A DNA stretch of 32,125 nt from an endosymbiont of Lamellibrachia barhami (GTDB taxonomy: Bacteria > Pseudomonadota > Gammaproteobacteria > Chromatiales > Chromatiaceae), in the NCBI RefSeq assembly GCF_011947365.2, contig NZ_JAAVSH020000001.1, positions 3,101,504 through 3,133,628 on the forward strand. Reading direction: 5' to 3'. Position numbers and translations under genes: made by a program. Below, piece after piece: positions 1 through 9,085 of the stretch (position 1 is its first letter; every line of letters starts with the position of its first letter). The notes under the pieces were generated by a model. It had not been told where the DNA came from, ran no database searches, and saw nothing but the letters and a program-made list of their open reading frames with translations.

Positions 1-2
1 AT

Positions 3-821
3 CAGGGCGTTGGCCTATGGGACGAGGAAGATCAATTCTATTACGACGTGCTGCGTTTTCCCGATGGAAAGCTGATGCCGATGAAAATCCGCTCGATGGT
101 GGGACTGATACCGCTTTTCGCGGTGGAGATTCTGGAACCCGAACTCATCGAGCAGCTGCCCGACTTCAAACGACGCCTGAAGTGGTTTCTCAACTACCGT
201 CCCGACCTGGCCGCCCTGGTCTCCCACTGGGAAGAACCTGGCCGGGGCAATCGCAGGCTGCTATCACTGCTGCGCGGACATCGCATGAAATGTCTGCTTC
301 GGCGCATGCTGGACGAGACAGAATTCCTCTCCGATTACGGTGTGCGCTCCCTCTCCCGCGCGCACCAGGAGACCCCGTATATTTTCGACTTCATGAACCA
401 CTCCCTGTCAGTCTCCTTTCAGCCGGGCGAGTCGAATTCGAGCGCGTTTGGCGGCAATTCCAACTGGCGCGGTCCCATCTGGTTCCCAGTTAATTTTCTG
501 CTGATCACCTCGCTGCGTCGATTCGCCACCTTTTATGGCGACGAATTCAAGATCGAGTGTCCCACCGGTTCCGGAAAATATCTCTCAATCGATGAGGTAG
601 CCGATGAATTGGCACTACGTCTGACCCGGCTTTTTCGTCGCGACAAACAGGGTCGAAGAGCGATATTTGGTGACAACGTCAAACTGCAAGACGATCCCCA
701 CTTTCGCGATCACCTGCTGTTTCACGAGTATTTCCACGGTGATGACGGCCGCGGGATCGGCGCTTCTCACCAGACGGGTTGGACTGGATTGGTGGCATCA
801 CTCCTGGCACCCAGTTCGTAA
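3..821 (+). CDS. GH63/MGH1-like glycoside hydrolase, C-terminal part (5' truncated by window)
   Basis: The reading frame is open from base 3, with no start in view, so this is the C-terminal 272 residues of a longer protein. The sequence has hallmarks of the (alpha/alpha)6-barrel glycosidases of the GH63/MGH1 group: an N-terminal GLWDEEDQFYYD stretch, NWRGPIWFPVNFLL in the middle, and a terminal block with HEYFHGDDG followed by GASHQTGWTGLVA. Family members hydrolyse alpha-glucosyl or mannosyl linkages, including glucosylglycerate and mannosylglycerate, in the cytoplasm; the substrate here cannot be told from this part. It ends with TAA 25 bases before the glutamate-synthase-like gene on the same strand, so the two are probably co-transcribed. 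No link to the T6SS is evident. The family call is good, the substrate unknown. Confidence 0.8.
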   Translation, partial: QGVGLWDEEDQFYYDVLRFPDGKLMPMKIRSMVGLIPLFAVEILEPELIEQLPDFKRRLKWFLNYRPDLAALVSHWEEPGRGNRRLLSLLRGHRMKCLLRRMLDETEFLSDYGVRSLSRAHQETPYIFDFMNHSLSVSFQPGESNSSAFGGNSNWRGPIWFPVNFLLITSLRRFATFYGDEFKIECPTGSGKYLSIDEVADELALRLTRLFRRDKQGRRAIFGDNVKLQDDPHFRDHLLFHEYFHGDDGRGIGASHQTGWTGLVASLLAPSS

Positions 822-846
822 CACCAATTTATTAACAGGAAACAGC

Positions 847-2577
847 ATGCATTCAACGTTCATCAAGGTCTTGTCGGCCACACTGATTACGGTCGCAATT
901 ATCTACGCTTTCTGGCCAGCCGTTGTGTGGCTGTTGGTTTTCATCGCCCCTTTCACTGCACTGGGATTTTACGACATGTTCCAGAAGCAGCACTCCATTC
1001 GCCGAAACTTCCCCCTGTTCGGGCGCGGCCGATGGATCATGGAGGAGATCCGACCTTTTATCCGTCAGTATTTCGTCGAGTCCGACACTGACGGAGCACC
1101 CATCAACCGGATGTTCAGGAACATTGTCTACCAACGCGCCAAAGGGGCGTTGGAGACGGTGCCTTTCGGTACGCGGGTCGACACTTACCGAACCGGATAT
1201 GAATGGATCGGGCACTCACTCTCCGCGATAGATGTCTCAGATGTCGACAGGGATTTACGGGTCAGCGTCGGCGGACCGGATTGCAGGCAGCCTTACTCGG
1301 CCAGCATCTTCAATATCTCCGCCATGAGTTTTGGCGCACTCAGCCAGAATGCCATCCTGGCGCTCAACAAGGGGGCAAGATCAGGCGGATTCGCCCACAA
1401 CACCGGTGAAGGCGGGATCAGCCCATACCACCTGGAACATGGAGGCGATCTGATCTGGCAGATTGGAACAGGCTACTTCGGCTGTCGTGACCAGAGTGGC
1501 AAATTTTCCCCTGATCTGTTCAAAGAGAAGGCATCCCTCGAAAGCGTCAAAATGATCGAGATCAAGCTCTCCCAAGGCGCCAAGCCTGGCCATGGCGGAA
1601 TCCTGCCAGCTGAAAAAAACACCCCTGAAATCTCCAGGATACGTGGTGTGGAACCCTATACACAGGTCAACTCACCCGCCACCCACAGCGCATTCGATTC
1701 ACCGCTGGGATTGGTGCAATTCATCGCTCAACTGCGTGAACTCTCTGGCGGCAAGCCGGTCGGTTTCAAACTCTCGATTGGACGCAAAAGCGAATTCGTC
1801 GCCATCTGTAAGGCGATGGCTGAAAGCGGCACTCTTGCAGACTTTATTACGGTTGATGGCGGTGAAGGAGGCACCGGCGCCGCTCCCCTCGAATACACCA
1901 ACTCCATCGGCATGCCGTTGCGTGAAGCCATTACCTTTGTTGCCGACTGCCTGACAGGTTTCGACCTGAAACAGCATATAAAGATCATTGCATCCGGCAA
2001 GATCATTACCGGATTTCATCTGGTCAAAAACATGGCCCTGGGCGCAGATATCTGCAACAGCGCCCGTGGCATGATGCTCGCAGTCGGCTGTGTACACTCC
2101 CTTATCTGCAACAGCAACCGGTGCCCCTCCGGGGTTGCCACGCAGAATCCTCAACTCTTCAGCGGACTGGTTGTACCAGATAAAGCGCAACGTGTTGCGC
2201 AATATCATGCCAAAACGGTACATGCGACTGCGGAAATCATCGCGTCAACCGGCATCTGTCACACCTCCGAGTTGAATCGCACCCATATCTACCGGCGCAT
2301 CAGTCAGTATGAAATCAAACGATATGACCAGATCTTCCCCTATCTGCCTGCAAACTGTCTGTTGGATGGTTCAATACCCGGCTCATTCAAACTCATTATG
2401 CAGGAGGCGAGTTCCGATACATTCGCACCCCACTGCTGTCTGACGCGCACTGGCAACGAGTGCAGAGGTGCAGAGAAGTTGATATACCGGATGAAATGGC
2501 TGCCACTCCTTCAAGTTGAGGACTTACAACCCGGCTCACCAACTTGCATTCATCGAACCTGTATCCTAGCTTGTTAA
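847..2577 (+). CDS. FMN-binding glutamate synthase family protein, membrane-anchored
   Basis: The protein is 576 residues, starting at the ATG preceded by AGGAAAC rather than at in-frame codons further upstream, which would overlap the hydrolase gene. Residues about 4-42 are hydrophobic and probably form one or two membrane helices. The rest matches the FMN/Fe-S domain of the glutamate synthase large subunit: SAMSFGALS, GEGGISPYH, a GAKPGHGGILP block, DGGEGGTGAAP, and Cys415, Cys421 and Cys426 in CNSNRCPSGVATQNP with the spacing of the GltB 3Fe-4S cluster. Stand-alone proteins of this family lack the glutamine amidotransferase domain, so the physiological reaction is not settled. The last 45 or so residues, after a natural-looking end near SSDTFAP, are rich in Cys and Pro and look unlike the family, so a small 3' frameshift or lost stop is possible. 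Confidence 0.85.
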   Translation: MHSTFIKVLSATLITVAIIYAFWPAVVWLLVFIAPFTALGFYDMFQKQHSIRRNFPLFGRGRWIMEEIRPFIRQYFVESDTDGAPINRMFRNIVYQRAKGALETVPFGTRVDTYRTGYEWIGHSLSAIDVSDVDRDLRVSVGGPDCRQPYSASIFNISAMSFGALSQNAILALNKGARSGGFAHNTGEGGISPYHLEHGGDLIWQIGTGYFGCRDQSGKFSPDLFKEKASLESVKMIEIKLSQGAKPGHGGILPAEKNTPEISRIRGVEPYTQVNSPATHSAFDSPLGLVQFIAQLRELSGGKPVGFKLSIGRKSEFVAICKAMAESGTLADFITVDGGEGGTGAAPLEYTNSIGMPLREAITFVADCLTGFDLKQHIKIIASGKIITGFHLVKNMALGADICNSARGMMLAVGCVHSLICNSNRCPSGVATQNPQLFSGLVVPDKAQRVAQYHAKTVHATAEIIASTGICHTSELNRTHIYRRISQYEIKRYDQIFPYLPANCLLDGSIPGSFKLIMQEASSDTFAPHCCLTRTGNECRGAEKLIYRMKWLPLLQVEDLQPGSPTCIHRTCILAC

Positions 2578-2612
2578 TATAGGCCGAAACGAAAAACTGT
2601 AGGAGAGTGACG

Positions 2613-4121
2613 ATGTTCAGGATTGTTCGCCTTTTCTTGATGCTGTTTCTGATGAGTGTGCCGCTCTCTCTTTTGGCACTCGATTTCGAGGTGACAGCCC
2701 AGACCACCGACTGCTCCGGTGATATAGGATTCTCCTCTTTCGATTCCAGAAACCTCTATAAGATGCAATCGGCAGACTGCAGCGACCCCAATACCGGACA
2801 GAAGCTGCAGCAGGTGCTGCTGAAATCCAAATCGGGTCTGGTCACCTACGACGTCATCTGGGTCACTCAGGAGGAGGCCCGAAACATCCTGCAGCAGATC
2901 AGGGAGATCAAGTCAGCCAAGATCAAACGCCTGACCCGTCCCGAGGTGGTGATTCAGAAAGAGACCGTGATCCGCCACGAACGCCCGGCTGCGGCTGCGG
3001 CCCCCACTGCCACCCGTTCGGCCCCTTCGGCGCGTAGCGATCTGCCCGGACCGGTAATCAACATCATCGACCCGCCAATCGCCAACACCCGTTCCATCAC
3101 CAATGTCATCACACCATCGGATGCCGACAAACGGATCGTAGTCGGCAAAATCAACTCACCCGCCGGCCTGATCTCCCTGACCATCAATGGCCAATCTCAC
3201 GAAGTAGACAAACACGGCATCTTCAAGGCAGAGGTAGCGGTAAGCCGTTCAAAAACACCGGTAACCATCATCGCCGTGGATAATCAGGGCAAACGGGACA
3301 CGGTGGAGTTCAGACTACTGCCCGAACCCCTGCAGGAACAACCCGACGCTGTCGCCGGTGCGGACAGCGACTCTGACATCTTCGGCACCTATCATGCCCT
3401 GATCATCGCCAATACCCGATACGACAAACTGGATGACCTCAGCACCCCGAAAAACGACGCAGACGTGATCGCCGACATCCTCAAACAGCGTTATGGATTC
3501 ACCGTCACCCGTGTCTACGATGCTACCCGCTATGAGATTCTCTCCGCCCTGAACAAGGCCCGCCGGGAACTCACGGAAAAAGACAATCTGCTGCTCTACT
3601 ACGCTGGCCACGGAGAGTACGACAAGGCCAATAACCGGGGCCACTGGCTGCCTGTGGACGCGGAGACCGACAGCACCGCTAACTGGATCTCCACCGTGGC
3701 GATCACCGACATCCTCAACGCCATGTCGGCGAAACATGTGCTGGTGGTGGCGGACTCCTGCTACTCCGGCGCCCTCACCCGGGCTGTCAACACTGAACTC
3801 GATCCCGGCATGTCGGAAGAGACCCGTATGAAATGGCTCAGGGTCATCGCCAAGACCCGCTCACGTTATGTGCTGACCTCGGGCGGCGTGAAACCGGTAT
3901 TGGACGACAGCGGAAACGGTCACTCCATATTTGCCAATGCACTCATTGATGTACTGAGTGGGAGCAAAGGGGTGCTCGAGGGCTCCAAGCTGTTCCGCGA
4001 GGTCAAGTCACGAGCGTCGGCCCGGGCAGAAGAACTCAATGTCGATCAATCCCCTCAATACGCCCAGCTCAAGCGCACCGGCCATGAGTTTGGAGAGTTT
4101 CTCCTGGTGGGTCAGCGTTGA
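2613..4121 (+). CDS. Secreted caspase-like (peptidase C14) protein
   Basis: This is a 502-residue protein. The ATG at 2613 is chosen over the GTG at 2607 because AGGAGAG (2601-2607) lies five bases before it. Residues 1-22 form a signal peptide (hydrophobic core, likely cut after LSLLA). A linker rich in Ala and Pro follows at about 120-150, then an Ig-like beta domain at about 175-237. The caspase fold begins near residue 258 (YHALIIANTRYDKLDDL). The catalytic dyad is visible: His333 in YYAGHGEYD and Cys383 in VVADSCYSGAL. Bacterial C14 proteases of this type are metacaspase or orthocaspase relatives, often cutting after Arg or Lys; the substrate here is unknown. The gene precedes a membrane Ser/Thr kinase by 36 bases, suggesting a joint role in the periplasm and envelope. 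Confidence 0.85.
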   Translation: MFRIVRLFLMLFLMSVPLSLLALDFEVTAQTTDCSGDIGFSSFDSRNLYKMQSADCSDPNTGQKLQQVLLKSKSGLVTYDVIWVTQEEARNILQQIREIKSAKIKRLTRPEVVIQKETVIRHERPAAAAAPTATRSAPSARSDLPGPVINIIDPPIANTRSITNVITPSDADKRIVVGKINSPAGLISLTINGQSHEVDKHGIFKAEVAVSRSKTPVTIIAVDNQGKRDTVEFRLLPEPLQEQPDAVAGADSDSDIFGTYHALIIANTRYDKLDDLSTPKNDADVIADILKQRYGFTVTRVYDATRYEILSALNKARRELTEKDNLLLYYAGHGEYDKANNRGHWLPVDAETDSTANWISTVAITDILNAMSAKHVLVVADSCYSGALTRAVNTELDPGMSEETRMKWLRVIAKTRSRYVLTSGGVKPVLDDSGNGHSIFANALIDVLSGSKGVLEGSKLFREVKSRASARAEELNVDQSPQYAQLKRTGHEFGEFLLVGQR

Positions 4122-4157
4122 TCGCGGATACTTGTTGTAGCTGGAACCCTTCACTCC

Positions 4158-5957
4158 ATGGATGAATTCAGAGCGGCGCTGGACGACTTTTTCACCGGAC
4201 GATTGGATCTGGAGGGGCTGTTGGGCAGGCTCGACGCCCAACTGCTGCTCTACCCGGAAAGCCAGGCAGCGCTTGCTGTGCTGCTGGACGAGTTGCAGCG
4301 CAGCAACCGGGTTCCGACCCAGATCGTCGCCAGCCTGCGTGCACGCCTCGACCAATACGCACAGCCCGCCCAGGATGCTGCGGGAGGGGAAACCCGAATC
4401 CGTTCGGATCTAAAAACAGACCATCCGGCTCCGCTTCCCGACGAGGCGACCCGTATCGCCGAAACCCCGGCACCATCGCCCTCTCCCGCTGCTAAAACAT
4501 GGGCCGCCCCTGCACCTCATCACGCTTCAGGCCGTGCCGCTCACCCGCTGGTAGGCGACACCCTTAACGGGCGTTTCGTGCTGGAGGATGAGATCGGCCG
4601 TGGCGGCATGGGCGTGGTCTACCTGGCAAAGGACCTGCGCAAGGAAGAGGCGCGGGACCGGGAACCCTATGTCGCCATCAAGGTACTGAACGAGGCGGTA
4701 CAGCAGAACCCCGATGCCTTTATCGCCCTGCAGCGGGAGGCCAAGAAGGCCCAGCGCCTGGCCCATCCTAACGTGGCTACGGTCTACGACTTCGATCGGG
4801 ACGGCGACACAGTCTACATGACCATGGAACTGATGCAGGGTGAGTCGGTGGAGCATCTGATCAAGCGAATCCGGCCCAGCGGACTGCCCCTGGAGAAGGC
4901 CCTGCCGATCATCGTGGGAATGGCCCACGGCCTGGCCTACGCCCATAAAAAGGATATCGTGCACGCTGATTTCAAGCCGGGAAACGCCTTTATCCTGCAG
5001 AATGGCGAGATCAAGGTACTCGACTTCGGCATCGCCCGCGCCTTCAAACCACCGGGACAGAGCTCCGGCGACGCCACCGTCTTCGATCCCGCCAAATGGG
5101 AGGCCCTCACTCCTGCCTACGCTAGCTGCGAGATGTTCGACCAAGCGGCACCCGATCCACGGGACGACATCTACGCCCTTGGCTGCGTCAGCTATGAATT
5201 GCTCACCGGACACCACCCCTTCGACAAGCTGCCGGCAAACCAGGCCCGTGGCAGAAAGTTGATACCCAAACCCATCCCCGGACTCAGCCGCCAACTGAAC
5301 CAAGCCCTGACCCACACCCTGGCCTTTGAACGCAGCGAACGCACCCCAAATCTGGAGCAGTTTCTACAGGAGCTGAAGGGCGGGAACGGGACGAATCTCA
5401 AGTGGTGGGGATTTGCAGTGACTATCCCCCTGCTGCTGGCAGTTGTGGGCATTGGGATCTATCTCTTGATCGGCGGAGAGACAGACAGGCCGAAGGATCC
5501 GCTCCTGCCGACACCAGCGGTTGAGCCACTGGCAAAAACGACTCCGGTCCCGACGGTCCCACTGAAGTCATCGGAGCCGGATGTATTCGAAGAGACACCG
5601 ACTGTCGAAACCCAACCCGAACCTGAACCCAAGCCCAAAAAACTCAATGCCGAAACCCAGGCCAAGGTTGAGCGCATCCTGGAGGTAGCCGAACTTCATC
5701 GGATGATAGGTCGCCATCTGGAGCCGAAAGGCAGCAATGCAGTAGAGGCCTATCGGGCGGTTCTTGAGATGGATCCAGGAAACCGAATGGCCCTGGAGGG
5801 CCTGAATCAGGTGGCCAAACATTTTGTGAATCAGGCCAGACAGGCCATGAAACAGGGAGATGATTCAGCGGCGCAAGCCCTGCTCGATCAGGGTCTTCAG
5901 GCAGTCCCCGAACACAGAGAACTCCAAATCTTGAAAAAGCGACTGCAATCAGAATAA
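4158..5957 (+). CDS. Transmembrane Ser/Thr protein kinase, PpkA/PknB-like
   Basis: The 599-residue protein has a cytoplasmic N-terminal region (1-130, helical then Pro/Ala-rich), a Hanks-type kinase domain at about 131-405, one membrane helix at about 417-438, and an external tail with a Pro/Thr/Glu-rich linker and TPR-like helices from about 490. Kinase landmarks are the Gly loop IGRGGMGVVY, Lys175 in VAIK, the catalytic loop HADFKPGN (Asp271, Lys273, Asn276) and DFG with Asp289. The usual Arg of HRD is Ala, so it is a non-RD kinase. In HSI-I-type T6SS a membrane kinase (PpkA) phosphorylates an FHA protein to trigger assembly; proximity suggests a similar job, but neither the FHA protein nor a PppA-type phosphatase is in the window. 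No strong ribosome site precedes the ATG, so coupling to the caspase gene is likely. Confidence 0.87.
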   Translation: MDEFRAALDDFFTGRLDLEGLLGRLDAQLLLYPESQAALAVLLDELQRSNRVPTQIVASLRARLDQYAQPAQDAAGGETRIRSDLKTDHPAPLPDEATRIAETPAPSPSPAAKTWAAPAPHHASGRAAHPLVGDTLNGRFVLEDEIGRGGMGVVYLAKDLRKEEARDREPYVAIKVLNEAVQQNPDAFIALQREAKKAQRLAHPNVATVYDFDRDGDTVYMTMELMQGESVEHLIKRIRPSGLPLEKALPIIVGMAHGLAYAHKKDIVHADFKPGNAFILQNGEIKVLDFGIARAFKPPGQSSGDATVFDPAKWEALTPAYASCEMFDQAAPDPRDDIYALGCVSYELLTGHHPFDKLPANQARGRKLIPKPIPGLSRQLNQALTHTLAFERSERTPNLEQFLQELKGGNGTNLKWWGFAVTIPLLLAVVGIGIYLLIGGETDRPKDPLLPTPAVEPLAKTTPVPTVPLKSSEPDVFEETPTVETQPEPEPKPKKLNAETQAKVERILEVAELHRMIGRHLEPKGSNAVEAYRAVLEMDPGNRMALEGLNQVAKHFVNQARQAMKQGDDSAAQALLDQGLQAVPEHRELQILKKRLQSE

Positions 5958-6087
5958 GCGTATAAAATATATTCTCACAATAAGGCTATCATCAGATACC
6001 TCAATCAGAGCGCCGATTTGATCTTATACTTCAGATTAAGGACAGAGATTATTCGCCTCACCCGCATTCATGGGAAGGAGCCAACAG

Positions 6088-7320
6088 ATGTTGAAACTCA
6101 AGCACGGGTTATGTCTACTCACCGCCGCACTGACCCTGGGACTCGCCTCTCTGGCGCAGGCGGACTACGTCGCCTATTCGATCATAAAGGAAGGTGGCGC
6201 CAAACAGCCGCTACCTGAATATATCGGCGACATCGATGTCAAATACCTGGTCAATCTTGAGTGGGGCAGATACAGCGGCAAGAAGACCCGTATCGGCGTG
6301 TTGCCGGTAGAGAACAACTCCTCCAGCCATAGCGTCAGCGTCAGCGGCCCCGGCGGCACCTACACCTATAACTCAGCCACCGGCAGCGGTGGCGTTCCAG
6401 TCCAGGGTATCGAGGCGATGCTGATGGACGTCATGCACAAATCCAAGCGTTTTCGCCTGGTGGAGCGCAAGGTGTTGGACCAGACCCTGAAAGAGCAGGA
6501 TCTTGGAGCCACCGGCCGCATTGCCAAGCCCTCTGCCGCCAAGATCGGCAAGATTCTCGGCGCTCAATATCTGTTTCAGGCGGTGATCACCCACTATGAG
6601 GCGGGGGTGGAAGAGAAAGGCGGCGGCCTCGGTGGCTTGCTAGGCGGCAGTGCCGGCGCGCTGCTGGGAGCACTCTCTGTAAAGGAGTCAAAGGCGGTGC
6701 TGGGTATGAACTTCCGCCTGATCAACTCGGAAACCAGCGAGATCATCTACACCGATCAGGTGGAGGCTGAACTGAGTGAATCCGGACTCACCTTCGGCGG
6801 AGCGGGCATAACCGGCGGCGGCGGGTTGGGGGGCTTCATGTCCAAGTACGCCAAGACCCCCATCGGCCAGGCAGTGCTCTCCACCATCAACCGAGGCGTC
6901 TACGGCCTGGTCAAACAGACCGGCACCTCCCCCGCCACCGGTTCGGTGATCAAGGTCAAGGGCAACAAGATCTATCTCAATCTGGGTCAGGATACGGTGG
7001 AACCCGGCGAGAGCCTGGATCTGATGCGCATGGGTGAACAACTGATCGACCCGGAGACGGGCATCTCTCTGGGTGGAGAAGAAGAACTGGTCGGCTCGGT
7101 CAAGGTCACTGCAGCGAAGGAAAAATACTCCATTGCCAAACCGACGGGGCGTCTCAAGGCATCGCGTATCAAACGTGGTGACAAGATAGTCTCCCAACGT
7201 GCCCCCGAACCGATGAAATTCGCCACTTCCTGGAAACCACCGAAGAAGAAAAGCGGGTTCTTCGGCGGCGGCAGTAAAAAGGAAACCAGCAGTCCATTCG
7301 GGGACGATTCGCTCTTTTAA
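6088..7320 (+). CDS. CsgG-family exported protein with FlgT-like C-terminal region
   Basis: The protein has 410 residues. The start is the ATG with GGAAGGAG seven bases upstream. A signal peptide ends near residue 25 (LASLAQA), with no lipobox Cys, unlike the curli secretion lipoprotein CsgG. Residues about 55-275 match the CsgG fold: TRIGVLPVENN, GIEAMLMDVMHKSKRFRLVER, a LGAQYLFQAVITHYE strand, Gly-rich loops and VLGMNFRLINSETSEIIY. The C-terminal part (about 278-370) resembles the FlgT C-terminal beta domain (KVKGNKIYLNLGQDTVEPG), and the tail is basic and Gly-rich. It probably acts in the periplasm or at the outer membrane. It lies between the kinase and the PAAR gene. Its 3' two-thirds is duplicated, in decayed form, at 8199-9049. 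Confidence 0.8.
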   Translation: MLKLKHGLCLLTAALTLGLASLAQADYVAYSIIKEGGAKQPLPEYIGDIDVKYLVNLEWGRYSGKKTRIGVLPVENNSSSHSVSVSGPGGTYTYNSATGSGGVPVQGIEAMLMDVMHKSKRFRLVERKVLDQTLKEQDLGATGRIAKPSAAKIGKILGAQYLFQAVITHYEAGVEEKGGGLGGLLGGSAGALLGALSVKESKAVLGMNFRLINSETSEIIYTDQVEAELSESGLTFGGAGITGGGGLGGFMSKYAKTPIGQAVLSTINRGVYGLVKQTGTSPATGSVIKVKGNKIYLNLGQDTVEPGESLDLMRMGEQLIDPETGISLGGEEELVGSVKVTAAKEKYSIAKPTGRLKASRIKRGDKIVSQRAPEPMKFATSWKPPKKKSGFFGGGSKKETSSPFGDDSLF

Positions 7321-8198
7321 CAAGAGCGATTGAAGTGGGGCACCATCCCCTCTCCCGCCTGAATAACAGAAACTGACATAGGACGATAGATCACATGGGC
7401 ATGCCAGCAGCGAGAATGGGGGATAATGTCATCCAGCAGGCCCCCCATTGCCATGCACCGATCCATCCGCCTGCGCCGGTCCCCACCCCGGTACCCCATC
7501 CTCCCCTGCCTCTGGCCATCATCAAAGGCGAACCGACGGTACTGATTGGCGGTATGCCAGCGGCCCGGGTTACCGACCAGACCGCACCCTGCGCCCTCCC
7601 CGGCTGCGTTCCCAACGGCCCCGGCATGGTTGCGATGGGTTCTTTTACCGTGCTTATCGGCAACCTGCCGGCGGCACGCATGGGAGACATGACTGCCCAT
7701 CCGGGGTGTGTGGCACCCATCCCCAGTCCGGTGGGCAAGATTCTGCCACCTGGATGTCCCACTGTCCTGATCGGCTGAGGCGGATTGAGCATTGCGTCTA
7801 AGTCATTTTGAAACCCTCGCCCCAGTCTGCCCCCGGTGCCGGCTGGAGACGGCGCAAGCACATCCATTAGCGGTGGCAGCCGTGGAACAGCAGATCGGTG
7901 AACAGATTATCGAAGGCGTGATCCACTGTTCCAATCCGGCCTGCCAGTTGGAATATCCGATCATCGACGGCATCCCTATCATCGTCCCCAACATCCGCCA
8001 GTATCTCGCGGACAATCTGTTCTACCTCACCCTGCGCAGCGATCTCTCACCCACAGTAACATCCATGCTCGGCGACGCTGCAGGACCGGGCACTCCCTTC
8101 GACAGCAACCGCCAGTACCTGAGCACTTACACCTGGGATGCTTACGGGGAGTACGATCCCGAAGAACCGGAACCCCAACCGGGTGTATCGCCCGGCGC
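6452..8198 (+). repeat. Tandem duplication, unit A
   Basis: Unit A runs from inside the csgG-like gene, through PAAR copy 1, to codon 136 of the methyltransferase. Unit B (8199-10002) repeats it directly. The junction at 8198/8199 joins methyltransferase sequence ending CCCGGCGC to csgG-like sequence starting TTCGCCTGG. Both parent sequences continue normally elsewhere (at 10002 and 6452), which fixes the boundaries. There is almost no homology at the joint, pointing to illegitimate recombination. Confidence 0.85.
7395..7778 (+). CDS. PAAR-domain protein, copy 1 (T6SS spike tip)
   Basis: This 127-residue protein has the PAAR pattern: two PAAR motifs (MPAARMGD at 3-10 and LPAARMGD near 94-101), a further MPAARVTD, repeated TVLIGG/TVLIGN strands, and His and Cys residues for the tip metal. 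PAAR proteins cap the VgrG spike and carry effectors. This one has no C-terminal toxin extension, so cargo would have to bind non-covalently. TAGGA lies 11 bases before the ATG. The methyltransferase start follows 13 bases after the stop. It differs from copy 2 (9199-9582) only at residues 3, 43 and 62, although the DNA differs at many silent sites, so both copies look maintained. Confidence 0.9.
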   Translation: MGMPAARMGDNVIQQAPHCHAPIHPPAPVPTPVPHPPLPLAIIKGEPTVLIGGMPAARVTDQTAPCALPGCVPNGPGMVAMGSFTVLIGNLPAARMGDMTAHPGCVAPIPSPVGKILPPGCPTVLIG

Positions 8199-8337
8199 TT
8201 CGCCTGGTGGAGCGCAAGGTGTGCTGGACCAGACCCTGAAAGAGCAGGGATCTTGGAGCCACCGGCCGCATTGTTGTCTCTGCCGCCAAGATCGGCGTAA
8301 GAGATTCTCGGCGCTCAACATCTGTTTCAGGCGGTGA
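7792..8337 (+). pseudogene. Truncated methyltransferase copy, N-terminal Trm112-like part only
   Basis: Residues 1-136 copy the N-terminal part of the methyltransferase at 9596-10681, including the zinc-ribbon cysteines (CPRC and CSNPAC). After base 8198 the match stops abruptly and the sequence continues as the middle of the csgG-like gene. The ORF runs on for about 45 unrelated residues to a stop at 8337. It lacks the whole SAM-binding domain and cannot be a methyltransferase. An in-frame TGA at 7786 leaves TTG at 7792 as the only plausible start, as in copy 2. The zinc-ribbon part could still be translated, because it sits 13 bases after PAAR copy 1. Confidence 0.8.
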
Positions 8338-9049
8338 TCACCCACTATGAGGCGGGGTGGAAGCAGAAAGGCGGCGGCCTCGGTGGCTTGCTAGGGTGGC
8401 AGTGCCGCAGCGCTGCTGGGAGCACTTCGTAGCGAGCCAAAGGCGGTGCTGGGTATGGTCTCCGCCTGATCAACCGGAAACCAGCGAGATCATCTACACC
8501 GATCAGGTGGAGGCTGAACTGAGTGAATCCGACTCACCTCGGCGGAGCGGATAACCGGCGGCGGCGGGCTGGGGGCTTCATGTCCAAGTACGCCAAGACC
8601 CCATCGGCCAGGCAGTGTCAACATCAACCGAGGCGCTCTGGCGGCCTGGTCAAACAGACCGGCACCCCCGCCACCGCCTGGTGATCAAGGTCATGGCAAC
8701 AAGATCTATCTCATCTGGGTCAGGATACGGTGGAAACCCGGCGAGAGCCTGATCTGATGCGCATGGGTGAACAACTGATCGACCCGGAAGACGCATCTCT
8801 GGGTGGAGGATGAAGAGTTGGTTGGTTCGGTCAAGGTCACTGCAAAGAAGGAAAATACCCATTGCCAAAACCAACAAGTGTCTCAAGGCATCGCATATCA
8901 AACGTGGCGACAAGATAGTCTCCCAACGTGCCCCCGAACCGATGAAGTTCGCCACTTCATGGAAACCGCCAAAGAAGAAAAGTGGGTTCTTCGGCGGCGG
9001 CAGTAAAAAGGAAACCAGCAGTCCATTCGGAGACGATTCGCTCTTTTAA
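8199..9049 (+). pseudogene. Decayed 3' copy of the csgG-like gene
   Basis: The stretch matches 6452-7320 throughout, ending at the same TTTTAA. Between about 8230 and 8900 it carries many one- to four-base deletions and a few insertions. Examples are shorter G or C runs near 8575 and 8600 and losses near 8530, 8620 and 8715. No single frame stays open. The last 50 codons or so, from about 8900, are intact and almost identical to the parent. It has no start of its own, since its 5' edge is the duplication junction. It is either a true pseudogene or a badly sequenced stretch, because deletions outnumber substitutions. Confidence 0.8.
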
Positions 9050-9085
9050 CAAGCGCGAATAATGATCCCCGGACGGGGTATTAAA

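Noticed and set aside
4527-5315. - strand ORF of 262 codons opposite the kinase domain
   Set aside because: Antisense to conserved kinase motifs, with no family features of its own.
8357-9049. Short ORFs inside the csgG-like duplicate read as separate genes
   Set aside because: Each is a frame fragment of the decayed copy; only the last 50 codons or so match the parent protein.
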